A stretch of 12,089 bases of DNA, taken from NCBI GenBank assembly GCA_021813085.1, contig JAKAMA010000035.1, positions 1-12,089 of the forward strand, in the 5' to 3' direction. Shown in pieces: positions 1 to 6,600 of this stretch (position 1 is the stretch's first letter; each line of letters begins with the position of its first letter). The position numbers and the translations under genes are program-made. The notes beneath the pieces are model-generated. The model did no database searches. It was not told the origin of the DNA and saw only the letters and a program-made list of their open reading frames with translations. The DNA comes from Chloroflexota bacterium. Its GTDB lineage: Bacteria; Chloroflexota; Dehalococcoidia; DSTF01; JACRBR01.

Positions 1-980
1 GGGAAGCGCAGGTAGCCGTCGCGGGACCACTCGCTGAAGCGCACGTGGCACACCAGCTCGGGGCGCGTCCAGTAGATGAGGCGGGGGATCCGCGGCGGGT
101 CGCTGAAGCTCGACTGTTCCGCGACGAGCGGCTCGAGCCGGGCGACGAGCGCGCGCGCCTCGGCGTCGCCGAGGCCGCCACTGACGGCGCCGACGAACTC
201 GAAGCGGCCCTGCTCGTAGGCACCCAGCAGGAGCTGGCTGAACGGTTCGCCCTTGCGCCGTGCGCCGCCGAACGTGTAGCCGCCGATCGCGAAGTCGCCG
301 CTCTGCAGCGCCCGCACCTCGAGCCAGCTCTTCGAGCGCGCGCCCGGCGTGTACGTGCCCGCCTTCTCCTTGGCAACGATCCCTTCGAGCTTGCGCGACG
401 CGACCGCCTCGAAGAACGCGATGCCCTCGTCGCTGACGAAGTCGACGGCGGCGAACTCGGCGCCGGGGGAGATGATCTCGTGCAGCCGGTTCTTGCGCTG
501 CCAGAGGGGGCGGTCGATGAGTGAGCGGCCGTCGAGCCAGAGCACGTCGAACGCCTGATAGATGAGCTGCCCGGGCGGCCGGCGCTTCAGCGCCGCGGGT
601 GGCCCGCCGGCGTCCGCGCCGGCGAGCAGGCTGTGCAGACGCGGGCGCAGCAGGTCGAAGGCGGGCTGTCCATCGCTGTCGAGCGCCACGATCTCGCCGT
701 CGAGCAGCGCCTCGTGCGCGTGCAGGAGCGCGGGGATGCGCGCGAGCTCGCCGAACGCGGGCAGCAGGTCGCGGCCGTTGCGTCCAAGGAGGCGCACCGC
801 GCCGTCGGCGATGCGGGCCTGCGCGCGCACGCCGCCCCAGAGGAGCTCGAAGATGTGGTCGGGCGAGTCGAAGGGCTCCGGCGCCGGCGACGCCAGCATC
901 GGCGGCATGCGCTGCGGCATGCGCCCCGCGATCGAGGCGATGTTGCGATGCTCGATGTCCTCGTGTCCCGTGATGGTCAT
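1..980 (-). CDS. ATP-dependent DNA ligase homologue (LigD-type ligase domain), apparently catalytically dead, 3' end cut by window edge
   Basis: 326 residues are visible with no stop. By homology this is the ligase domain of the bacterial end-joining enzyme LigD: PMLA start (residues 27-30), RNGRD (67-71), LLDGEIVALD (92-101, motif III), YQAFDVLW (141-148, motif IIIa), LEGIVAKEK (198-206, motif IV), an OB-fold region (about 225-310) and RPELVCHVRFSEW (306-318, motif VI). The key chemistry is missing. Motif I, normally E-x-K-W-D-G-x-R, reads ELLWGGVR (45-52), so the AMP-accepting lysine is Leu47 and the Asp is Gly49. Motif V, normally WLKxK, reads WLEVR (219-223), so both lysines are gone. The start is the ATG overlapping the Ku stop as ATGA, which implies translational coupling. 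Whether a polymerase or nuclease domain follows is outside the window. Seen: fold motifs and substitutions. Inferred: loss of adenylation and a structural or regulatory role with Ku. Confidence 0.88.
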   Translation of the reverse strand, partial: MTITGHEDIEHRNIASIAGRMPQRMPPMLASPAPEPFDSPDHIFELLWGGVRAQARIADGAVRLLGRNGRDLLPAFGELARIPALLHAHEALLDGEIVALDSDGQPAFDLLRPRLHSLLAGADAGGPPAALKRRPPGQLIYQAFDVLWLDGRSLIDRPLWQRKNRLHEIISPGAEFAAVDFVSDEGIAFFEAVASRKLEGIVAKEKAGTYTPGARSKSWLEVRALQSGDFAIGGYTFGGARRKGEPFSQLLLGAYEQGRFEFVGAVSGGLGDAEARALVARLEPLVAEQSSFSDPPRIPRLIYWTRPELVCHVRFSEWSRDGYLRF

Positions 981-1837
981 CCGGCGCGCCTGCGTCGTGC
1001 AGGCCTGGCTGCGCGCTCGTCCGCTTCGGCTTCCTCGTCCGGTCCGACGGCGGACGCGCCGGCCGCACGCTCGCGCTTCGCCGCGTCGATGCTCTGGCGC
1101 AGCGCCTCCATGAGGTCGGTGACTTTGCCGGCCACGGGCGCGGGCCGCTTGATCTCCTCGCCCTCCGCCTTGCGCTCGATGAGTTCGAGCAGCGCCGCGC
1201 GGTAGTTGTCGGTGTACTGCTCCGGGTGGAAGTCGCCCGTCAGCATCTCGACCAGCGACTTCGCCATCGCCAGCTCGCGCTCGCAGAGGTCGCCTGCTTC
1301 GGGGACGTCGAGTGCGTCGGTGCCGCGGATCTCGTCGGCGTAGAACATGGTCTCGAGCGCGATCGTGTGCTCGTAGAGGCGGAGCGTGCAGAGCTGCTCC
1401 TTCTGGCGCAGCGTGACCTTGGCGAGCGCGACGAGCTTCGAATCCTTCAACACCTCGCGCAGCAGCGCGAACGGCTTGGCGCCGATCTTCTCGGGCTCCA
1501 GGTAATAGGTCTTCTGGTAGTAGATGGGGTCGATCTGGGCGAGCGGCACAAAGTCTGTGATCTCGATGGCGTGCGCAGTGTCGACGGGCACCTTGTCGAA
1601 GTCTTCCGGCTCCATGACGACGTACTGGTCGGGCGCGATCTCGTACCCCTTGACGATGTCGTTCCACTCGATGACGGCTTCGTCCTCGGGGCAGTAGCGC
1701 TGCTGCCGAATGCGCGCGTGGTCCTTGCGGTGCAGCATGTGGAAGGCGACGTCCTTCTCTTCGGTCGCGGTGTAGAGCTTTACGGGGATGGAGACCATCC
1801 CGAAGCTGACCGCGCCCTTCCAGATCGCTCGTGGCAT
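977..1837 (-). CDS. ku: Ku protein, double-strand-break end-binding
   Basis: A 286-residue bacterial Ku homologue, normal for the family. In bacteria a Ku homodimer forms a ring on DNA ends and recruits the ligase LigD for non-homologous end joining. The N-terminus MPRAIWKGAVSFGMVSIPVKLY (written in two parts: MPRAIWKGAV, then SFGMVSIPVKLY) is the classic Ku beta-barrel start, followed by IDPIYYQKTYYLEPEK (102-117) in the bridge region and the helical ELAMAKSLVEMLTGDFHPEQY (188-208) in two overlapping stretches. The C-terminus is acidic and then basic (EEAEADE, then RPARRRR), like the lysine/arginine-rich tails that contact DNA in other bacterial Kus. The ATG at 1837 is chosen because a GAGGAG ribosome site lies just upstream and homology begins there; the frame is open to 1912 but the extra residues resemble nothing. 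It is the first gene of a two-gene operon with the ligase homologue. Confidence 0.95.
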   Translation of the reverse strand: MPRAIWKGAVSFGMVSIPVKLYTATEEKDVAFHMLHRKDHARIRQQRYCPEDEAVIEWNDIVKGYEIAPDQYVVMEPEDFDKVPVDTAHAIEITDFVPLAQIDPIYYQKTYYLEPEKIGAKPFALLREVLKDSKLVALAKVTLRQKEQLCTLRLYEHTIALETMFYADEIRGTDALDVPEAGDLCERELAMAKSLVEMLTGDFHPEQYTDNYRAALLELIERKAEGEEIKRPAPVAGKVTDLMEALRQSIDAAKRERAAGASAVGPDEEAEADERAARPARRRRAG

Positions 1838-1882
1838 GCGCAACTCCTCGCCTCCGGCGGCCGCTGGCTGGCCGCATGCCAA

Positions 1883-1912
1883 AGCTTGCGGGACGGGACC
1901 CGGCGGTGTCAA
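1883..1912 (-). promoter_or_regulatory. Possible promoter of the Ku-ligase operon
   Basis: On the minus strand a perfect TTGACA (1912-1907) is followed after 18 bases by CAAGCT (1888-1883), a poor -10 match keeping only the A at position 2 and the final T. It lies about 45 bases before the Ku start, with a GAGGAG ribosome site in between. The -35 match could be chance. Confidence 0.25.
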
Positions 1913-2065
1913 TGCGGCAAGTTGCCTTGAACATGGCTCGCACAGGGATCAGACATTGGAGGCTGGACGGTGGGAGGTAGAAGCGCCCAGACGGGCCGTA
2001 CGGCGGGACGATGCGTGGCGGGCCGTCCGGGACGGGCCCGCATCGAGCGGTCGGCCTGTGCGCCC

Positions 2066-2089
2066 GCGCGGGCTGAACAAAGCCCGCGC
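2066..2089. repeat. Intergenic GC palindrome (REP-like)
   Basis: The arms GCGCGGGCT (2066-2074) and AGCCCGCGC (2081-2089) are perfect complements around a six-base GAACAA loop. There is no T run after either arm, so it is a poor intrinsic terminator. From memory, similar GGGCT...AGCCCGCGCTACGA elements recur in intergenic DNA of high-GC genomes; repetition within this genome cannot be tested here. Confidence 0.55.
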
Positions 2090-2172
2090 TACGACCCGCA
2101 CGACGAGTGGACGGGTGACGTTTCATCCGCGGGGATGGCGCCGCCGCGCCATGGAGAACCGCTGATGCGGCG

Positions 2173-3465
2173 TCAGGCTGCCGGCCCGCGCGGGCTGCGC
2201 CGGCGGGGCGCGGGGCGGGCGGGCGGGATGAGACGCGTGTCGCCGCCCGGGCTGGCAAGCTGGCGTTCGAGGTCCGTAAAGGCGTCGATGATGTCGGGCG
2301 CCTCGAACGCCCGGTTGCGGCGGCCCACGCTCACCGGTGCGAGGATCTTCGCGTCGACGAGGCGGCGCACGGCGTCGTTGGTCGCCTGGAAGCTGCGGCC
2401 AGTGAGTCCCGTCGCGCCGCGCACCGTGACGATGGGAGCGCCAGGCAACCTCGCGATCAACCGGTCGGCGGCTGAGTATGCGCGCACGGTACCCAGCCGC
2501 TGGCGCCAGGCGTGCTGGATCGAGCGCGTCCGCTCCTCGAACGCTGAGGCGTCGGCCGCCGCGCGTCCGCAAGCGGTGGCAAACAGCGCGACCCAGCGGT
2601 TCAGTCCTTCGTGCGCCTGGCGGGAGGTTGCTGCTCCCCGATACCGTGTCTTCGTCAGTCCGTCGACATAGTCCTGCGACCACGTCGCGAGGATGAGCGA
2701 CACCGGAGGCAGGACCCGCGGCGCGAGGCCGCGCCGCCGCAGCACCATGTGGACCAGCGCGCGACCGGTGCGGCCGTTCCCATCGGCGAAGGGGTGGATG
2801 GTCTCGAACTGGGCGTGCGCCAGCGCCGCCTGGGCAACCGCTGGCAGTGCGTCGGTGTTGCAGAACGCGCACAGGTCGTCGAGGAGCGGGCGGACCATCT
2901 CCGGCGGCGGCGGCACGAACGCCGCTGAACACGGGTTGTAGCTGCTGCCGCCGATCCAGTTCTGCGCTGTGCGGATCTGGCCGGCATGCACCGCGAGCCG
3001 GGTGCCTGCGAGCAGCCGCCGGTGCGCCTCGATCAGTTGCTCGACCGATATTGCCGCTCCCGCGGTGACCGTGCGCACCGACCACACCATCGCGTCGATG
3101 TTGCCCAGCACTTCCGCCGCCGTGACGTCGCGTGGCTCTTCGCCGCTGTCGCGCGCCACTTCGGCGCGCAGGAGCCGCCGCCCGCCGATCTCCAGGCCCT
3201 CGATACGCGACGACGCCACGGACTCCGCGCGGAGCAGCAGGCGGGCGAGCGCCTCTGTATCCACCAGGGCGGCGGCCTCGGCATTCAGCCGGACGATGGC
3301 GCCCTCGGCGTCGGCGACGTCTGCGGCGACGTCGCCATCGAGCGCGATCGGGCGCCCTACGAGCGGGTCGGGCACGTAGGCTTCGTAGTCGCACGGAGCG
3401 CGGTCGCGCCGGGGGACGCCGGCGTCGAGTGTGCGCTCCCACCTGCGGCGGATAACCCGGGCCAA
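2173..3465 (-). CDS. Class II Fic family protein, AMP-transferase with C-terminal winged helix
   Basis: 430 residues. Fic proteins mostly transfer AMP from ATP to a hydroxyl side chain of a target protein. The catalytic motif HPFADGNGR (224-232, then TGR) has the base His224, metal ligand Asp228 and phosphate-binding Asn230/Arg232. A beta-hairpin flap lies near 170-185. The inhibitory helix motif (S/T)xxxE(G/N) is SSRIEG (85-90), placed before the Fic core, which makes this a class II, self-inhibited enzyme: Glu89 would block productive ATP binding. Residues about 330-385 form a winged helix-turn-helix ending in GRRNRAF, and the tail is low-complexity Pro/Arg. The start is TTG at 3465, set four bases after a perfect AAGGAGG; no ATG fits as well. 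It has its own promoter within an operator-like array, suggesting autoregulation through the winged helix. The target protein is unknown. Confidence 0.92.
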   Translation of the reverse strand: MARVIRRRWERTLDAGVPRRDRAPCDYEAYVPDPLVGRPIALDGDVAADVADAEGAIVRLNAEAAALVDTEALARLLLRAESVASSRIEGLEIGGRRLLRAEVARDSGEEPRDVTAAEVLGNIDAMVWSVRTVTAGAAISVEQLIEAHRRLLAGTRLAVHAGQIRTAQNWIGGSSYNPCSAAFVPPPPEMVRPLLDDLCAFCNTDALPAVAQAALAHAQFETIHPFADGNGRTGRALVHMVLRRRGLAPRVLPPVSLILATWSQDYVDGLTKTRYRGAATSRQAHEGLNRWVALFATACGRAAADASAFEERTRSIQHAWRQRLGTVRAYSAADRLIARLPGAPIVTVRGATGLTGRSFQATNDAVRRLVDAKILAPVSVGRRNRAFEAPDIIDAFTDLERQLASPGGDTRLIPPARPAPRRRSPRGPAA

Positions 3466-3475
3466 GCGGCCTCCT

Positions 3476-3542
3476 TATTCAAGCCTATCATATAACATTG
3501 AACAGCCGTGTCCATATTCAAGTATCTGGCACAACCTTGAAG
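3476..3542. promoter_or_regulatory. Operator-like array: two tandem TTCAA-N15-TTGAA inverted repeats over the Fic promoter
   Basis: The pentamer TTCAA occurs at 3478-3482 and 3517-3521, and its complement TTGAA at 3498-3502 and 3537-3541. The four centres (3480, 3500, 3519, 3539) are 20, 19 and 20 bases apart, about two helical turns, in strictly alternating orientation. Both forward sites extend to TATTCAAG, repeated exactly 39 bases apart. The -10 box lies inside the first inverted repeat and the -35 box lies between the two. This is what a pair of dimer sites for a repressor looks like; the Fic protein's own winged helix is the obvious candidate. Confidence 0.6.
3487..3514 (-). promoter_or_regulatory. 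Promoter of the Fic gene
   Basis: On the minus strand TGGACA (3514-3509, one mismatch from TTGACA) is followed by a 16-base spacer and TATGAT (3492-3487, one mismatch from TATAAT). This sits in a locally AT-rich patch in otherwise very GC-rich DNA, with a short leader to AAGGAGG and the TTG start. Confidence 0.65.
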
Positions 3543-3683
3543 AGCCACCCCGGCAGTTCAGGGAAGGGCCGGCCCGGCAACGGGCGCCGCACCGCAGCGC
3601 ATCCTGCGCCCGGCCGTTCGCCCCTGCGCCTCGCCCGATCCACAATGCGGGACGGCGTGCGCGGCAGCGCATCGGGAGGCGCG

Positions 3684-4505
3684 ATGCAGATCGGGGTCAA
3701 GATCGGTCCGGCGCTCGGGCCGGAGGTCGGCCGGGCGGCGGTCGAGGCGGAGCGGCTGGGCTTCGATTCCGTCTGGCTGAGCGAGCGCGTCGTCACCCCG
3801 CTCGACCGGCCGCACCCGTACGAGCCGATGGTCGACCCGTGGGTTGCGCTCGCGTACGTCGCCGCGGTCACCCGGCGCGTGCGGCTCGGCACGAGCGTCA
3901 GCCAGATCGCGCTGCGGCCGCCGGTGCTGATGGCGCGCGAGCTGGTGACGCTCGACCGGCTGTCGGAGGGGCGCGTGATCGCCGGGGCCGGCGCGGGCTG
4001 GGTGGTCGAGGAGTTCGTCGCCACGGGCGTGCGGTTCGAGGACCGCGGCGGCCGGCTGAACGAGGTCATCCGCCTGCTGAAGCACCTCTTCACGCATCCC
4101 GGCGAGCCGTGGCACGGCAAGCACTTCGACATCCCGGCGGCGGGCATCGTAACGCCGCTGACGCCGGGCGGGCCGCCGATCTGGGTCGGTGGCATCACGG
4201 AGGCCGGGTTGCGCCGTGCCGCGCGTTACGGCGACGGCTTCATCGCGCTCGCGCAGTCGCCGGGAGAGCTCGCAAAGGTGCGGGCGCGCGCGCTCGAGCT
4301 GCGCTCGGGGTACGGGTGCGGCGGCGCCTTCCCGATCTGGACGCAGGCGCCGCCGCCGGCGGACGTGGCCGCGGCCAAGGAGATGGCGCGACGCTGGCGG
4401 GACGCCGGTGCGGACGGGCTGATCCTCACGTACGAGGGGACGGTGCCGGACGCGTTCCTCGCCCAGGCGGACGCCGCGCGGGCGCTGATCGAGGTTGCCG
4501 CATGA
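3684..4505 (+). CDS. LLM-class (luciferase-like) F420/flavin-dependent oxidoreductase
   Basis: 273 residues with the TIM-barrel luciferase-like pattern: an MQIGVKIGP first strand, EAERLGFDSVWLSE (21-34), VRLGTSVSQIALRPPVLMA (66-84), LVTLDRLSEGRVIAGAGAGW (87-106) and PPIWVGGITEAGLRRAARYGDGFI (164-187) in sequence. Members use F420H2 or FMNH2 for hydride transfer or oxygenation; the substrate cannot be told. The ATG at 3684 is preceded by GGGAGG four bases away and starts the first barrel strand; the frame is open from further upstream but that part has no homology. It is short for the family (about 280-340). Its stop overlaps the next start as ATGA. F420 use is suggested by resemblance to actinobacterial F420-dependent relatives, not by a decisive motif. 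Confidence 0.85.
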   Translation: MQIGVKIGPALGPEVGRAAVEAERLGFDSVWLSERVVTPLDRPHPYEPMVDPWVALAYVAAVTRRVRLGTSVSQIALRPPVLMARELVTLDRLSEGRVIAGAGAGWVVEEFVATGVRFEDRGGRLNEVIRLLKHLFTHPGEPWHGKHFDIPAAGIVTPLTPGGPPIWVGGITEAGLRRAARYGDGFIALAQSPGELAKVRARALELRSGYGCGGAFPIWTQAPPPADVAAAKEMARRWRDAGADGLILTYEGTVPDAFLAQADAARALIEVAA

Positions 4506-5413
4506 GCGAGGGTCAGGTGCGGGCCGTCGAAGCCGCCGTGGTACGGGCAGCGGGTGTGCTGCCTGACGGCGCGATCGGCATCGACGCGGGGCTGACGCTG
4601 ACGAAGATCGCGCAGGCGCGCGGCGAGCGCATCGCGCTGTCGGTGCACGCGACGAGCGCACTCGGCGAGCGGGCGCCGTCGGGCGGGACGGTGATCGGCG
4701 CCACGGGCGCGCGCATCGCACACGCGGACGTCGACGCGGCCAGACGGCCCGTATGGGCGGTGCAGTCGGAGGAGATGGATGCGGCCGTGCGTGGCGCCGT
4801 GGCGCTGCTTCGCGCGGCCGGCCGCGAGGCGCCGCCGGAGTTCGTGCTGGCGCTGGCGGGTACGGGCACGGCGTTCGCGGCGGTCCGGCTCGATGCCGGC
4901 GCGCGGGGCGGCGTCGGCACGGTTTCGCATCTGGGCGGCACGGCGCTGGGCGGGGGCTCGTTCGAGGGCATCGCGCGGCGCCTGGCGCCCGGGCTGGACT
5001 ACGGGGCGATGGTGACGCTGGCGGAGCGCGGCGACCGCCGCCGCGCCGACCTGATGATCGGCGACGCCTACCCGGACGGCGTCGGGCGGATCGGCCCGGA
5101 CCTGACGGCAGCGCACCTGGCGAAGCAGGGCGGCGCGGGGATCGACGACGTGCTGGCGGCGCTGCTGAACCTGCACGGCGAGAACATCGCGCAGCTCGCC
5201 GCGTCGCGCGCGCTCGTCGCCCGCATCCCGCGCGTCGTGCTCGCCGGCGGCTTCGTACACAACAACCCGGCGCTCGTCGCGTCACTGACGTCGATGGCCG
5301 CGATGTTCGGCGTGCAGGCGGAGGCGGCGCCGTGGCCGGGGTTCGCGGGCGCGGTCGGGGCCGCGCTGGCCGCCGTCGAAGCGAGCGATACGCGCATGGA
5401 GGTGACGGAATGA
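4502..5413 (+). CDS. coaW: Type II pantothenate kinase (Fumble/CoaW family)
   Basis: 303 residues resembling Staphylococcus aureus CoaW and eukaryotic PanK. The family phosphorylates pantothenate with ATP, the first step of CoA synthesis. Visible: phosphate-binding loop GIDAGLTLTKI (26-36), the EEMDA segment (90-94) whose Glu91 aligns by eye with the catalytic Glu of S. aureus CoaW, LAGTGT (118-123), GGTALGGGSFEGIARRL (145-161), LTLAERGDRRRADLMIGD-like stretch (171-188), GPDLTAAHLAK (198-208), LHGENIAQLA (224-233) and VVLAGGFVHNN (245-255), then PGFAGAVGAALA. The loop reads DAGLT where the family usually has DAGGT. The start is the ATG overlapping the previous stop and the stop overlaps the next start, both as ATGA, so it is tightly coupled between two LLM oxidoreductases, an unusual setting. 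Most relatives are shorter at the N-terminus; the first 20 residues are extra. Confidence 0.87.
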   Translation: MSEGQVRAVEAAVVRAAGVLPDGAIGIDAGLTLTKIAQARGERIALSVHATSALGERAPSGGTVIGATGARIAHADVDAARRPVWAVQSEEMDAAVRGAVALLRAAGREAPPEFVLALAGTGTAFAAVRLDAGARGGVGTVSHLGGTALGGGSFEGIARRLAPGLDYGAMVTLAERGDRRRADLMIGDAYPDGVGRIGPDLTAAHLAKQGGAGIDDVLAALLNLHGENIAQLAASRALVARIPRVVLAGGFVHNNPALVASLTSMAAMFGVQAEAAPWPGFAGAVGAALAAVEASDTRMEVTE

Positions 5414-6273
5414 AGCTTGGTGTCGTCTTCCCCCAGACCGAGATCGGCAGCGACCCCGCCGCGATCCGCGACTACGCGCAGGCGGCGGAGCAGCTCGGCT
5501 ACCACCACGCACTCGTCTTCGACCACGTGCTGGGCGCGCACCCCGGCCGGTTCGAGGGGCGCTTCCGGCCGCCGTACAGCTACCAGACGCCGTTCCACGA
5601 GCCGTTCGTGCTCTTCGGCTACCTTGCGGCGTTGACGTCGCTCGAGCTGGTCACGGGCATCGTCATCCTGCCGCAGCGCCAGACTGCGTTGGTCGCGAAG
5701 CAGGCGGCGGAAGTCGACGTGCTGACGGGCGGGCGCCTGCGGCTCGGCGTGGGCATCGGCTGGAACCACGTGGAGTACGAGGCGCTGGGCCAGAGCTTCC
5801 GCAACCGCGGCCGCCGCATCGAGGAGCAGGTCGCGCTGCTGCGGCGGCTCTGGACGGAAGAGCTGGTGGACTTCGAGGGGAAGTACCACCTGGTGAAGCA
5901 GGCTGGCATCAACCCGCTGCCGGTGCAGCGTCCGATCCCCGTGTGGATGGGCGGCGGGGTCGACGCGGTGCTGCGGCGCGTCGCCCGCATCGCCGACGGC
6001 TGGTTCCCGCAGTTCCGTCCGGGCCCCGACGCGGAGGCGGCGCTCGACCGTCTGCGCGGCTACATCCGCGATGCGGGCCGCAAGCCGGAGGATGTCGGCG
6101 TGGAAGGGCGCATCAGCCTGTCCAACACGCCCGAGCCGGAGTGGGGCGCCGCGCTCGCAGGCTGGCGCGGCCTGGGCGCGACGCACGTGGCGTTGAACAC
6201 GATGAACGCCGGGCTCGCCTCGCCGCAGGCGCACATCGACGCCATCCGCCGCTTCCGGGAGGCGGCCGGCTGA
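5410..6273 (+). CDS. LLM-class F420-dependent oxidoreductase
   Basis: 287 residues resembling the mycobacterial-type 'probable F420-dependent oxidoreductase' group (Rv2161c-like): MKLGVVFPQTEIG (1-13), LGYHHALVFDHVLG (29-42), LELVTGIVILPQRQTALVAK (78-97), LTGGRLRLGVGIGWNHVEYE (105-124), the FEGKYH stretch (155-160) and PIPVWMGGGVDAVLRRVARI (175-194), followed by ADGWFP. These are the usual strands and cofactor-contacting turns of the TIM barrel. It is full length. It is third in the ATGA-coupled operon and ends close to the convergent purS gene, so the operon ends here. It is distinct in sequence from the first LLM gene of the operon, so the two are not a recent duplication. Substrate unknown. 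Confidence 0.88.
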   Translation: MKLGVVFPQTEIGSDPAAIRDYAQAAEQLGYHHALVFDHVLGAHPGRFEGRFRPPYSYQTPFHEPFVLFGYLAALTSLELVTGIVILPQRQTALVAKQAAEVDVLTGGRLRLGVGIGWNHVEYEALGQSFRNRGRRIEEQVALLRRLWTEELVDFEGKYHLVKQAGINPLPVQRPIPVWMGGGVDAVLRRVARIADGWFPQFRPGPDAEAALDRLRGYIRDAGRKPEDVGVEGRISLSNTPEPEWGAALAGWRGLGATHVALNTMNAGLASPQAHIDAIRRFREAAG

Positions 6274-6303
6274 GGACGGGCGTACGCCGGACCCCCGTGG
6301 CGG

Positions 6304-6564
6304 CTATGCGCGCACGGGAGCGGGATCGAGTTCGAAGCGGAAGTCCTCGATCACCGGGTTCGCGAGCAGCTTGCGGCACATCTCGGTGACTTGCGCCTCG
6401 GCCGCGCCGCGGTCCCGCGCGTCGATGCGGATCTCCATGTACTTGCCGGCGCGCACGGAGTCGACGTCCGTGAACCCGAGCGCGTGCAGGGCGCTGCGGA
6501 TCGTGAGGCCCTGCGGGTCGTTGACGGTCGGCTTCAGGGTGATGTAGACGCGGGCGAGGAACAT
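6304..6564 (-). CDS. purS: Phosphoribosylformylglycinamidine synthase subunit PurS
   Basis: 86 residues, the normal size of PurS, the small dimeric subunit that bridges glutaminase PurQ and synthase PurL in the fourth step of purine synthesis (FGAR to FGAM). Diagnostic segments are VYITLKPTVNDPQGLTIRSA (6-25), LGFTDVDSVRAGKYMEIRID (29-48) and LLANPVIEDFRFEL (67-80). The ATG at 6564 fits the family start; the frame is open far upstream but the extra part is the antisense of the phosphoesterase. There is no ribosome site, but a promoter-like pair ends six bases before the ATG, so translation may be leaderless. purQ and purL, its usual downstream partners, are not here; the neighbouring gene is a convergent LLM oxidoreductase. 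Confidence 0.9.
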   Translation of the reverse strand: MFLARVYITLKPTVNDPQGLTIRSALHALGFTDVDSVRAGKYMEIRIDARDRGAAEAQVTEMCRKLLANPVIEDFRFELDPAPVRA

Positions 6565-6570
6565 CGCCGC

Positions 6571-6599
6571 AGCATCGCCAAGATCGGGGCGGACGTCAA
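6571..6599 (-). promoter_or_regulatory. Likely leaderless promoter of purS
   Basis: On the minus strand TTGACG (6599-6594) is followed by a 17-base spacer and GATGCT (6576-6571). Only six bases (GCGGCG) separate the -10 box from the ATG, so the transcript would begin at or next to the start codon. The absence of a Shine-Dalgarno sequence supports this. The -35 box directly abuts the 23-base tandem repeat. Confidence 0.45.
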
Positions 6600-6600
6600 G

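Larger units (their letters stand above)
1838..2172. other. 335-base intergenic stretch between Ku and Fic
   Basis: No convincing gene is seen on either strand; the open frames here have no recognisable protein and are typical of GC-rich antisense reading. It holds the Ku ribosome site and possible promoter at its left end and one perfect GC palindrome (2066-2089). Fic transcription from the right would read through it into Ku unless that palindrome terminates it. Confidence 0.6.

Noticed and set aside
821..870. Sequencing error explaining the missing ligase lysine
   Set aside because: Lys to Leu needs two or more base changes, the frame is intact on both sides, and motif V carries independent lysine losses.
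3466..3683. A small antitoxin gene beside Fic
   Set aside because: No short frame with a ribosome site is present, and the inhibitory motif is already inside the Fic protein.
3498..3683. An upstream start of the first LLM gene adding 62 residues
   Set aside because: The extension has no homology, overlaps the Fic promoter region, and GGGAGG precedes the ATG at 3684.
3558..5285. Long minus-strand frames (575 and 344 codons) opposite the LLM-coaW genes
   Set aside because: Antisense shadows with Arg/Pro/Ala-rich sequence and no start signal.
3431..5413. A 660-codon open frame on the plus strand reading through the first LLM gene into coaW
   Set aside because: Only its last part is coaW. The first part is Arg/Ala/Gly-rich off-frame translation of the LLM gene, and the ATGA overlap plus homology place the coaW start at 4502.
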